Assembly: GCF_001936475.1 (NCBI RefSeq)
Contig: NZ_MSPQ01000010.1
Coordinates: 62,001-126,000, forward strand
Source of the DNA: Algoriphagus marinus
Lineage (GTDB): Bacteria > Bacteroidota > Bacteroidia > Cytophagales > Cyclobacteriaceae
DNA: 64,000 nucleotides
Direction: 5' to 3'
How positions within the stretch are numbered: position 1 is the stretch's first letter; each line of letters starts with the position of its first letter. A model generated the notes under the pieces. It worked only from the letters and a program-made list of their open reading frames with translations. It made no database searches and had not been told where the DNA came from. The position numbers and the translations under genes are program-made. Shown one piece after another: positions 8,347-18,200 of this stretch.

Positions 8347-10005
8347 ATGATTAAAAAATATTTCCTTTTTCTATTTCTTTCCTTTCTGATCAGTAATCAG
8401 TCTATAGGACAACTGATTACAGAGGATAAGAACCTTCCAAAAATAGGAGAAAAGGTAAATCTCAGTTCTCCATATCATACAACACTCACCTTCTTTTTTA
8501 ATCTCGAAGAATCCCATTTTGAACCAACGAAAGCTGGTAAGACATTAGATGTCTCGGGAATGAAAAATCCTGATGCAGAAAAACTTGCTGTACAACTCAA
8601 GCAGGTTTTTGAAGGTAAAGGTGTGATCATTCGAACCAGTGAAATCCCAAATGATCAAAATTATCGGGATAGCACCTCAGGTGCTGAACTCATCTATTAC
8701 TTTGATAAAAAAAATCTTCCCGGAATCTTTTTGGAAAAAGAAGGAAATGAATGGAAATTTTCCTCTTTTTCTGTTAGCCAGATTGAAGAACTACACTCGG
8801 AAACCTACCCATATGGCACAGCCAAACTGCTGAATATACTTCCAAAAATAGGAACTCAAGAATATTTCGGTCTTCAGCTTTGGCAATTGGTTGGAATCTT
8901 TATTCTAATCCTTTTGGTGTTTCTGGCACATTGGATCTTTACAGTAGCAGTAGATAATGTGCTGCTTTACTCCTTCAAAAGGTTTGGATATGGGAAATTG
9001 GGAGAGAATTACCTTCTTCCTGTGGCTCGTGTGACCAGCTTTTACCTTATCGTCCTCTTACTGTCGATTATGATTCGAGTGCTGCAATTACCCACAGAGA
9101 TTTGGTCTTGGGTATTGGTGATTTTTAGGACGCTAAAGCCATTTTTGATCACTTTGATTTTTTACAAATTAGTAAATGTTCTTGCAGCTTATTTTGCTCG
9201 ATTAGCGACTAAAACCGAATCAACTCTCGATGATCAGCTTGTCCCCTTGCTGCGCAAAACGCTAAAAGCTTTTGTCGTGATCATTGGTACGCTATTTATC
9301 CTTCGGGATGGGCTGAATCTGGATATCATTCCATTCCTGACCGGCTTATCCATTGGTGGTGTGGCTATTGCTTTGGCAGCGCAAGACACGATCAAAAACT
9401 TCTTTGGTTCGGTTATGATTTTCATCGACAAACCCTTTCAAGTAGGAGATTGGATTACTTCAGGAGATATCGATGGCACCGTGGAAGAAGTTGGATTTAG
9501 ATCTACTCGAATCCGGACTTTCCGCAACTCACTGATGTATGTGCCAAATGGTAAAATTGCAGATGCCACCTTGGATAATCACGGACTGAGGCAATACAGG
9601 AGATTTTATACCACACTTACAGTTACTTACGATACCCCTCCACAATTGATTGAGGAATTTGTCAAAGGACTAAGAGAGATAGTACTAGCCCATCCACATA
9701 CTCGAAAGGATATGTACCATATCTATTTCAACAACCTTTCTTCCTATAGCCAAGACATTATGTTCTACATATTTTTCGAAGTGCCCACTTGGGGCGAAGA
9801 GTTGGCTTGCCGGCATGAAATCCTGGTTCAAACGGTTAAGCTAGCCAATACGCTCGGAGTTCGATTTGCCTTTCCTACCCAGACACTTCACATGGAGTCT
9901 TTCCCAGAAAAGAAAGGCTTGGTACCAGAATACAATTCGGATTCGGCTTTCTACCAAAACAAGCTCGGCGAATTCATGAATACTGCTCTGAATAAAAAGA
10001 CCTAA
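8347..10005 (+). CDS. MscS-family mechanosensitive ion channel
   Basis: A 552 aa membrane channel that opens under membrane tension. It has an N-terminal signal peptide (FLFLFLSFLISNQSIGQ) and an extracytoplasmic domain of about 150 residues. Membrane helices at about 180-330 follow. The MscS pore helix and beta domain are clear: GLSIGGVAIALAAQDTIK near 335 and DKPFQVGDWI near 360, then a C-terminal alpha/beta domain. The length puts it among the larger MscS homologues with extra N-terminal helices, not with the 286 aa E. coli MscS. It is the last intact gene before a decayed region. Confidence 0.9.
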   Translation: MIKKYFLFLFLSFLISNQSIGQLITEDKNLPKIGEKVNLSSPYHTTLTFFFNLEESHFEPTKAGKTLDVSGMKNPDAEKLAVQLKQVFEGKGVIIRTSEIPNDQNYRDSTSGAELIYYFDKKNLPGIFLEKEGNEWKFSSFSVSQIEELHSETYPYGTAKLLNILPKIGTQEYFGLQLWQLVGIFILILLVFLAHWIFTVAVDNVLLYSFKRFGYGKLGENYLLPVARVTSFYLIVLLLSIMIRVLQLPTEIWSWVLVIFRTLKPFLITLIFYKLVNVLAAYFARLATKTESTLDDQLVPLLRKTLKAFVVIIGTLFILRDGLNLDIIPFLTGLSIGGVAIALAAQDTIKNFFGSVMIFIDKPFQVGDWITSGDIDGTVEEVGFRSTRIRTFRNSLMYVPNGKIADATLDNHGLRQYRRFYTTLTVTYDTPPQLIEEFVKGLREIVLAHPHTRKDMYHIYFNNLSSYSQDIMFYIFFEVPTWGEELACRHEILVQTVKLANTLGVRFAFPTQTLHMESFPEKKGLVPEYNSDSAFYQNKLGEFMNTALNKKT

Positions 10006-10121
10006 TTCGGACCAATTAATCGTTTCGTCTATTGAGCAAATCTTTTAAATACTGTAATTTTTAGGAATCGAAGCTGTATAAAGTCTGTACAATTTCAAAA
10101 TTATACGTTCGTTTGTAGCAA

Positions 10122-11286
10122 ATGAAGTAATTAATCGACAGAAATACAGTACAATACGGGAATATCATAGCAAATACCCCATACTGGCAATCACTGGCCC
10201 AAGGCAGTCGGGAAAGACTACGCTTTTGAAGACACTCTTTCCAGACTATCGCTAAGTCAGTTTGGAGAATCCAGATAATAGAGATTTTGGGCTTAAAGAC
10301 CCAAATGGTTTTCCTGCAGCATACGACGATCAGGTAATCCTAGACGAGGTGCAGTAAGCGCCAGCTTTTTTTCCTACCTGCAGACGCCCGTTAATAGTCG
10401 TCCTGATCGAATGGGTGGATACATCCTTACCGGCTCGCAAAACTTTCACTTCATGGAGAGAATCACCCGAAGTTTAACCGGTACAGTAGCTATTTTCAAA
10501 CTTCTCCCGCTCGACACAAGAGAGCTCTCAGCTTCGGATTTACTAGCAGACGATCCTTTTGACCAATTGATACATGGCTTTTACTCTGCTTTGTATGATC
10601 GGAAGATTTCGCCCAGTGTATTTTACTCGAATTACATCCAAACCTACTTCGACAGGGAGGTGACAGAATTGATGGTCGTCAGAGATTTGAGGCAATTTCA
10701 AAACTTCTTGGGGCTCTGCGCAGCTTGGGCAGGATAGCTGCTGAATATGAGTGCCTTGGGGAATGAAGCTTGAATCAGTCAACCTAGCGCCAAAGCTTGG
10801 CTTTCACCATTAGAGTCCAGCTACATCACCTTTCAACTGTATCGATTTCATAAGAATTTCACCAAGCGGGTGGTCAAAACCCCAAAGCTCTATTTCTATG
10901 ACACAGGGCTTTTGTGCTAGCTGCTGAAGATTACCAAGAAAGAGCAACTGCTCACTCATTCGGTGAAGGGTGCAGTATTTGAGAATCTGATGATCGCCGA
11001 ATTCCAAAAGTAAATGCATCATCAGTATCAAAATGAAAGTCCATGGTTTTGGAGGGACAATAATGGCAACGAGGTAGACTTACTCTTAGACAAAGGACTT
11101 TCCTTGGAGATCTTAGAGATGAAGGCCAGTACCACAGTATTGACTGAAAATTTTAATAATCTGACTATGTTTGGAGAGACCTCAGACCTTACTATCTCCG
11201 AAAAAGGAAACATTTATGCCGGAACTTCCAATCAAAATCGCTTACAAGGCAAAGTGATTTCTTGTCTGGATTCATCATTAGTTTGA
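10122..11286 (+). pseudogene. Decayed AAA-family ATPase with DUF4143 domain
   Basis: Conceptual translation across frames recovers most of a typical 380-390 aa AAA_14/DUF4143 ATPase. Walker A GPRQSGKTT lies at about 10196-10222 and Walker B VILDEVQ just before 10357. ILTGSQNFHFMERI follows, then TYFDREVTELMVVRDL. The DUF4143 part includes TPKLYFYDTGLL, FENLMIAEFQK and PWFWRDNNGNEVDLLLD. The frame is broken by TAA after FPDYR, TAA after Walker B, a frameshift near 10375, TAG at 10735, and further stops near 10770, 10917 and 11011. These proteins occur across Bacteroidota as highly mobile accessory genes, perhaps in toxin- or mobile-element-related roles that are not settled. Here the gene is clearly inactive. 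The rest of the interval to 11466 holds nothing recognisable. Confidence 0.88.
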
Positions 11287-11466
11287 AGCCAAAAAGATGA
11301 TTTACGCCCTTTGGGAGGAGAAGAAGAAGGATGCTTTATATCCTGAAGAATACATTTTTCTATAAAATGTGTAGTGTGGAAAGCACATATTATTGGCATC
11401 GTTCTTTCTTTGAAAAAAATTGGATTTCTCAAGAATTCATCCCTTCGGCACAATTGAATTGCTGAG

Positions 11467-12237
11467 CTAAAATCTATAGTTAATCACCACTCCATTGTAA
11501 GGCAAGAAAGAAAATAGCCAATCCTTGTTTAGGATATCATCTTGGTACTTCACAGGTGGAGTGATCGGGACCTCCACGGTGAGGGGATCAGGATTTTCCA
11601 TGATCGATTCCTCAAATGTCCGTTTCTTATGACTGTATGATAATACTATTTTTGATTCAGCAGTGACAAGTAACCTCTCGGTTACCTTAAAGCCGATACC
11701 AAAAAATGGCAAACCCGAAAACGAGTTCTCCAAATCAATATGCCTCTCATATCTTTGAGTTGGAATATTTTCTTCTGTCATAAAGCCAGCACCATATTGA
11801 ATTTTTTTTCTGCGCGCTAGATTCCACTCCAGATCCATCCCATAGTAGCCGTACCATCTGCTCGCTATGCGGAATTGCCATTCGTAGCCTATGACAGTAC
11901 CAATGCTTCGAAAGGTTTCTTCCCTGCCGGGAGCATTAGGAAAATTGGATTTACTTTCCTTGAAAAATGTGTCAAAACCCCCAAAAAGTCGAAACCTTAA
12001 AGCCTGATTATTCTTAACTTGTTTTCTACCCATAAACTCTATTCGAGCCGCTTTGAGGCTATCACCCCCAAAAAGATCCTCGGTCACAAAGCTCTGGAAT
12101 AAGTGGGTATTGATTCCTACCATCCAAGAGTCTTTAGGACTTGAAATTAGAGAGTCTCTTTCGTCCATCTCTTGCGATAAGACGGAGAGAGAAATAAGAC
12201 CTAAAACTGCTACAAAAATTATTCTCTTAACAACCAT
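11467..12237 (-). CDS. Outer-membrane beta-barrel protein, paralogue of 14155-14865
   Basis: A 256 aa exported protein with signal peptide KRIIFVAVLGLISLSVLSQ and an aromatic C-terminus (NGVVINYRF), typical of outer-membrane barrels. Alternating strands are visible throughout, such as GTVIGYEWQFRIASRWYGYY. It resembles the gene at 14155-14865 in the segments QALRFRLFGG versus QAFRARIGG and IGYEWQFRI versus IGYEWHHPI, and in the order of its strands. The two flank a T9SS protein on the same strand. No specific function is recognised. A terminator separates it from the T9SS gene upstream, so it probably has its own promoter. Confidence 0.65.
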   Translation of the reverse strand: MVVKRIIFVAVLGLISLSVLSQEMDERDSLISSPKDSWMVGINTHLFQSFVTEDLFGGDSLKAARIEFMGRKQVKNNQALRFRLFGGFDTFFKESKSNFPNAPGREETFRSIGTVIGYEWQFRIASRWYGYYGMDLEWNLARRKKIQYGAGFMTEENIPTQRYERHIDLENSFSGLPFFGIGFKVTERLLVTAESKIVLSYSHKKRTFEESIMENPDPLTVEVPITPPVKYQDDILNKDWLFSFLPYNGVVINYRF

Positions 12238-12250
12238 TTTACAAGGAATA

Positions 12251-12290
12251 GGAAAAGACTTGCAGGACTTTCATTTTCTCCTGCAAGTCT
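12251..12290 (-). terminator. Intrinsic terminator of the T9SS protein gene
   Basis: A perfect 12 bp stem (AGACTTGCAGGA at 12256-12267 with its complement at 12279-12290), followed on the minus strand by TTTTCC. Confidence 0.7.
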
Positions 12291-12301
12291 ATAATTAACA
12301 C

Positions 12302-14151
12302 TTACTTTTCTACAATTATTTGCTTTCGAATCACCTCAGTTTTATTTTGAATATGGACGAAGTAATTGCCTGATTTAAACTTTTCTAGTGAAATAGTCAC
12401 CTTTTCTCCCTTGGAGCTTGTTTCGAATAAGAGTTCCTCGTTCACATTGTAAACGCTTACAACGAAAGGATCTGGCATTAACTCAGCCTCCATACTCCTA
12501 AATAGATCGTGTATTTCGGGTTCAATCTTCTTGAATTCCTCTTTTAACTGAGGCTCAATAGTCAAAAATTGCGATGAAGGGTTAGGGTAAATGCTGTAAC
12601 TGTAGTAATAGCCACCACAGCCTGGTCCTGGTGCTACAGTAAGCCCGCTAAATCCTGACCAACCGCAGCCATTATTCACACTGAACCTGACAGGTGGGAA
12701 GAAATCAGGATTGTTTTGAGGGACATACAGCGTTATAGTATTAGCACTTTGATTGATCACCGACCAATTTGATGGCTTTGTCCATTGATAACTGTAGCTT
12801 GTTTGATGACCTAAAGGGGGCTGAGCAGTGAAGACATAGGTATTGCCAGGACACACAAAACAAAGTGATCCAGTTCCACAAGTTCCTGTAGCTGTCGCTT
12901 GAGAGGGATTAACGACCCCAATCTGTATTTCTTTAGTAAATGGAGGAAGAGGTCCGCAAGGTCCTGCTAAATTGAAAGTGATAGTTGCAGTTCCGGATGA
13001 GCTGGCATTAGCTTTTGTGACCAATTCATTAAATCCGGTACCACTGCTAGTTGTTACCAAACTTGATGGACTGATGGTCCAAGTAGTCGTGGTCATTGGT
13101 GCGGGGTTAAACAATGTATAGGTCGCTGAATTACAAACAACCAGCGGTCCATTTACAGTCGGGGGGGCTTGGGGGTCAAACAATTGAAGATTTATGGTTT
13201 TGCTAAGAAGGTTGGTTTGAGTACCGCATAGGTTTGCCCTCACTGAGACGGCACCTGCACTTGTACCATTTGGGGTAAGTGTAATGGAATTAGTTGTACT
13301 CGTCCCTGACCACCCACTTGGCTTAGTCCACGTATAGGATTCAGCCCCTGCAACGGGGTTTACTGATACCGTGATAGGGCTATTAATTGAACAAATGATA
13401 TTATCAGGAGGAGCCTGACTGAAGCTGATGGCAGGTAAATTTCTAACTACGGTAAGTTCCCGCCAATTACTCACATATCCTGGGCCGCAGCTACTAAAAC
13501 CCCTGACTTTTATTTTTTCACCATTACCAGTGCAGGAGTTTGACTGAATAAGTACTGAAAAGCCAAGACCTGTTATGGGTGTTGTTCCATCACTTATAGT
13601 AGACCCTATTTGCCAGCCTGCTGGAATTATCCACTGGTAACTATCCGCATAAGCAATTGATATGCTTCCTCCAAACTGTCCAGTGCCAGGAAATTGAAGT
13701 CGAGGAATCGAAAAAGTTCGAGTTGGGGAAGTGCCAATCGTAAAAGAAGGACTGCCATTTATCGAACCAGGCGTCACGTTATTTAGTGTTTTTATAACGA
13801 CATCTGCTGACCTAAATGATTGCTCGTTTGGTTGTAACGAACATCCAGATACCCCTACATTAATAGTTCCCTTTGGAATACTTTGTCCCCCTTGAAATTG
13901 AACATTATTCCATATAACCGAAACGCTGCTCACTTGGAAATAGGTGCCTTGTATAGTAGTCTGCCCATTGGAGAACACTCCATTTGTGACATTCCACTCG
14001 TAAATACAATTACTGGGGCGGATGCCTCGAAAACAAAGTATTCCACAGGTTCACCCGCACAAATTAAATCCGTTGGACCACTTATCAAAATTTGAGCTAT
14101 TGCACTTAACCAACTAAAGAAAAACAGGATTATTAGAAAAGAATTTTTCAT
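12302..14151 (-). pseudogene. PKD-like T9SS surface protein interrupted by a single frameshift
   Basis: Two overlapping frames make one protein of roughly 616 aa. The first (14151 to about 14010) gives signal peptide MKNSFLIILFFFSWLSAIAQ and ISGPTDLICAGEPVEYFV. The second continues with YEWNVTNGVFSNGQTT and runs to 12302. They join at about 14008-14011 if one base is restored. The body has repeated PKD-like or Ig-like modules (SYTWTKPSGWSG, SYQWTKPSNWSV, TTTWTISPSSLV). The C-terminus is a type A sorting domain (YSIYPNPSSQFLTI, then KSGNYFVHIQNKTEVI, ending KQIIVEK). It would be surface-exposed after T9SS export. The rest of the frame is uninterrupted, so this is either a very recent inactivation or a sequencing error. 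It starts 3 bp after the upstream barrel gene. Confidence 0.8.
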
Positions 14152-14154
14152 GGA

Positions 14155-14865
14155 TTAAAATTTAAAATGAATACCTAAACTTGTTTGAAAGAATACTCTG
14201 TTATATTTAATAACCCCTTCGCCAAAACCAGATGAACCTATGTTATCATCAAAAGGTGGATTTATGGGTATCAAATCACCAAACTCAATTGAATCGTAAT
14301 TTTGAGAACTTAAAGTGATGCTTTGCTCTACTATCAAAAAAAACTTTCTATTTAATTGGAAATTGATACCACCTAATCCCTGTAATACTAATTCAATAGT
14401 TCTAATTGTGCTCTGGTTTAGTTGTATCTGAGGTACTCCCTCAAAAACAAAGGGCTTCGCTTGATCCCGATCAAGCCAGTAATAGGTGACTCCCAGCTCT
14501 CCCCCGTAATACCAGGTAAATCTGGTATTGATCGGATGATGCCATTCATATCCTATTCCCAGTCCCAGATTGGAGTTCCATTCTCTGTCATAGAAGACCC
14601 CGGATTCCTCCGATACCTTACTGTGCGCCCCACCTATACGCGCTCGAAAGGCCTGATTTTGGGTATTGAATCTTCTGTAGATGATATCCACCGGCAATCC
14701 AGGCGACCTCTCAAAGACAAATCGGGGATTAAAGGCACCGGATATCCCGAGTGTCTGTTTTTGCTCAGTCAAAAAAAATGGATTAGACTCTTGTCCCAGC
14801 GCAGCTGAAGCAGAAAAAAGCAAAAGGCAAAAGCCAAAATAAACGGAGCAGAAAAAGAATTTCAT
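14155..14865 (-). CDS. Outer-membrane beta-barrel protein, paralogue of 11467-12237
   Basis: A 236 aa exported protein with signal peptide FFFCSVYFGFCLLLFSASAALGQ, alternating beta strands and a C-terminal aromatic end (TSLGIHFKF). Shared motifs with the second barrel gene are RFNTQNQAFRARIGG and LGIGYEWHHPINTRFTWYYGG. It stands first in a probable two-gene unit with the frameshifted T9SS protein, 3 bp downstream. A barrel next to a T9SS cargo suggests a surface assembly, but no specific role is recognised. Confidence 0.65.
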   Translation of the reverse strand: MKFFFCSVYFGFCLLLFSASAALGQESNPFFLTEQKQTLGISGAFNPRFVFERSPGLPVDIIYRRFNTQNQAFRARIGGAHSKVSEESGVFYDREWNSNLGLGIGYEWHHPINTRFTWYYGGELGVTYYWLDRDQAKPFVFEGVPQIQLNQSTIRTIELVLQGLGGINFQLNRKFFLIVEQSITLSSQNYDSIEFGDLIPINPPFDDNIGSSGFGEGVIKYNRVFFQTSLGIHFKF

Positions 14866-15208
14866 GGGATGTCAACGATTGAACCTACTACTAAAGACTC
14901 ATGAATATTAAAAACTTTCCCCCAGCCTTCCTAGCAATGAACTAATCTTTCCTAAAGTAATTTTTTGGATGCAAAACCTTACTATCTAACCTTATACACA
15001 ATACCCAATCATAAAAGTAGTTCGTGGTCTAAAAAATGAATCACATTAAAATAGGTGAAATAACTCAATGACTTTTACGCTCTAACTATTTGGAAGCGTA
15101 TTTTTGGGTTTCGGAAAAGAACTAAGGAACCTTCTCTGACAATTACCCCCAATCCTTTGTCTCCTTTCGCAGATTAGCCCTATTTTGAAGTCTCAAATCC
15201 CGAGCTGT
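14866..15208. other. Divergent intergenic region, mostly without features
   Basis: This gap of about 340 bp separates the divergent barrel gene and dnaE. The only recognisable element is TATTTTTG at 15099-15106 (plus strand), an exact TAnnTTTG match about 100 nt before the dnaE start, but without a TTG at the -33 distance. No RNA gene, repeat or open frame was found in it. Confidence 0.4.
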
Positions 15209-18200
15209 ATGTATTTAATTTTTGATACCGAGACCACCGGTCTTCCCCGCAATTACAATGCCCCTATGTCTGATGTGGACAACTGGCCGCGGCTTGTCCA
15301 ACTCGCCTGGCAACTGCATGATGCTAAGGGCAATCTGATCTCGAATCACAATTACATCATCCGACCGGAAGGATTTACGATTCCTTATAATGCGGAAAAA
15401 GTTCATGGCATTTCTACCAAGCGAGCTTTGGCCGAGGGTCATGATCTAAAACAGATTCTGGGGATTTTTGAAAATGATGTCCAGAAATCCACCTATTTGG
15501 TCGGACATAATATTGAGTTTGATATCAATGTCGTCGGATCAGAATACCTGCGGGCGGAAGCTACCATGCCGCTCACAGCTACCCAGTTGGATACTAAGGA
15601 TATCTCTACTGATTTCTGTGCATTACCGGGAGGAAGGGGCGGAAAATTCAAATGGCCAACGCTTACCGAATTGCATCAAAAGTTGTTTGGAAAAGGCTTT
15701 GGCGATGCGCACGATGCAGCTTATGACGTGGACGCCACAGCACGATGCTTTTTCGGTCTAATCAATCAAGGGGTACAAGCCACAGTAGCTGGAATCGAGA
15801 TTTCGGAAGTAATCTATGAAGCACCAAAGTTGGAAGAAGCCAACTTTGCGCAAGCAAAAGACAGCCAAAAAGCTGCCGCAAAAGACATCCTCAAGCAAGC
15901 TGGCAAAGCAGATATTTCTGACCTGACGGATGTGCCTTTTACACATCTTCATGTACACAGTCAATTTTCAGTGCTCCAGGCTACCTCTGAGATCCCGGCC
16001 ATGATTGCTCGGGCGAAAGCCCTGGGCATGCCTGCAATTGCCATGACTGATCATGGAAATATGATGGGAGCTTTCAACTTTGTGAAGGAAGCCATGGCCA
16101 AAGAGATCAAGCCCATTTTAGGTTGTGAATTTAACCTTTGTCGTGATCGCAAAAACAAAAGCAATAAAGACGACGGCTACCAAACTGTCCTATTAGCTAA
16201 AAACAAAGCCGGCTATCATAATCTAGCCAAATTAGCTTCCTATGCTAATATTGAGGGTTTTTATTATGTCCCAAGAATTGATAAGGAGTTGCTCTTTCAA
16301 TACAAAGGTGATTTAATAGCAACCACGGGAGGGCTTTGGGGAGAGATTCCTTATTTGATCCTGAATGTGGGAGAAACCCAAGCCGAAGAGGCTTTTCTTT
16401 GGTGGAAGGAACAATTTGGGGAAGATTTTTATGTAGAACTCAACCGTCATGGAGTCCCTGAAGAGGAAAAAGTAAATGAGGTATTACTGGAACTTGCTCA
16501 CAAATACGATGTCAAGTATTTCGCAGCAAATAACACCTATTACAGCGAAAAGACGGATGCTAAAGCCCATGATGTCTTGCTTTGCGTGAAGGATGGCGAA
16601 CTCTATGACAAGCCGAAGAAATATATTGGGAAGCGAGGTAGAGAATTCCGATACGGATTTCCAAATGACGAATTCTACCTGAAGACGCCGGATGAGATGA
16701 AAAAACTCTTCGCAGATCTTCCGGAAGCGATCGAATGTACAAATGAGATTGTAGCCAAAGTGGAAGCTTATAAACTTGCCCGTGAAGTGCTACTTCCAAA
16801 GTTTGATATTCCTGAAGAATTCGTCCATCCGGAAGATTCCGAAGATGGAGGGAAACGAGGTGAAAATGCCTACTTACGTCATCTGACTTACGAAGGAGCT
16901 AAAAAACGCTACAAAGAAATTACTCCGGAAATCCAAGAACGATTGGATTTTGAATTGGCGACTGTTGAGAAAACAGGTTATCCAGGCTACTTCTTGATTG
17001 TCCAGGATTTCATTGCCGAAGCTCGAAAAATGGGTGTATCGGTAGGTCCAGGTCGTGGATCCGCAGCAGGATCAGCTGTTGCCTTTTGTACTGGTATTAC
17101 CAATATTGATCCCATTGAATACAATCTCCTTTTTGAGAGATTCCTGAATCCTGACCGAGTATCACTTCCCGATATTGATATTGACTTTGACGATGAAGGT
17201 CGTCAGTCCGTGATCGATTATGTGATCAAAAAATACGGTTCAAATCAGGTAGCACAGATTATCACCTACGGCACCATGGCTGCCAAATCAGCGATTCGAG
17301 ATACAGCAAGGGTATTGAATTTGCCTTTGGCAGAAGCTGGAAGATTAGCCAATCTTGTTCCTGATATTAAATTAAAAGCACTTTTTGCACTTCAGGGAAA
17401 TCGGGCTGCGATCTCCGACAAACTCAAAGGTCAAGGCGAAATGATTGCCAAAGCCGATGAATTGATTCGGATCTCCAAAGGTCAGGATGAATCAGCCAAG
17501 ACAATCAATCAGGCAACGATGCTGGAAGGCTCAGTTCGAAATCTTGGGATTCACGCCTGTGGGGTAATTATCACGCCGGATGACATCACCAATTTTGTCC
17601 CAGTAGCTTTGGCTAAGGATTCAGAGATGGTTTGTACTCAGTTTGACAACTCGGTAGTAGAATCAGCGGGCTTATTGAAAATGGACTTTTTGGGTCTGAA
17701 AACCCTGACTCTGATCAAGGACGCCATCAAAATCGTGAAAGAGCGGCATGGAATTCAGCTCGATGCGGATGAGTTTCCGATCGATGACGAAAAAACTTAT
17801 GAGCTTTTCCAACGAGGCGAGACCGTAGGGATCTTCCAGTATGAATCTGCCGGAATGCAGAAATACATGAGGGAATTGAAACCTACTGTTTTTGCTGATT
17901 TGATTGCCATGAATGCCCTTTATCGTCCAGGTCCATTGGCTTACATCCCTTCCTTTATCAAACGAAAGCATGGAACGGAGGTCATCGATTACGATCTGGA
18001 TGACATGAAGGAATACCTGGAGGAAACCTATGGTATTACTGTCTATCAAGAGCAAGTGATGTTGCTTTCGCAAAAATTAGCTGGCTTTACCAAAGGTGAG
18101 GCAGACGTGTTGCGAAAAGCAATGGGTAAAAAGCAAAAGGATGTCTTGGACAAGATGAAGCCAAAATTCGTCGAACAAGCATCTGCAAAAGGTCATGACG

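Noticed and set aside
14422..14808. 128-codon plus-strand frame opposite the barrel protein at 14155-14865.
   Set aside because: The minus-strand frame has a signal peptide, a barrel pattern and a paralogue; the plus frame has none.
15185..15208. TTG at 15185 as dnaE start.
   Set aside because: It adds eight residues before MYLIFDTETTG; the ATG at 15209 places the exonuclease motif as in related enzymes.
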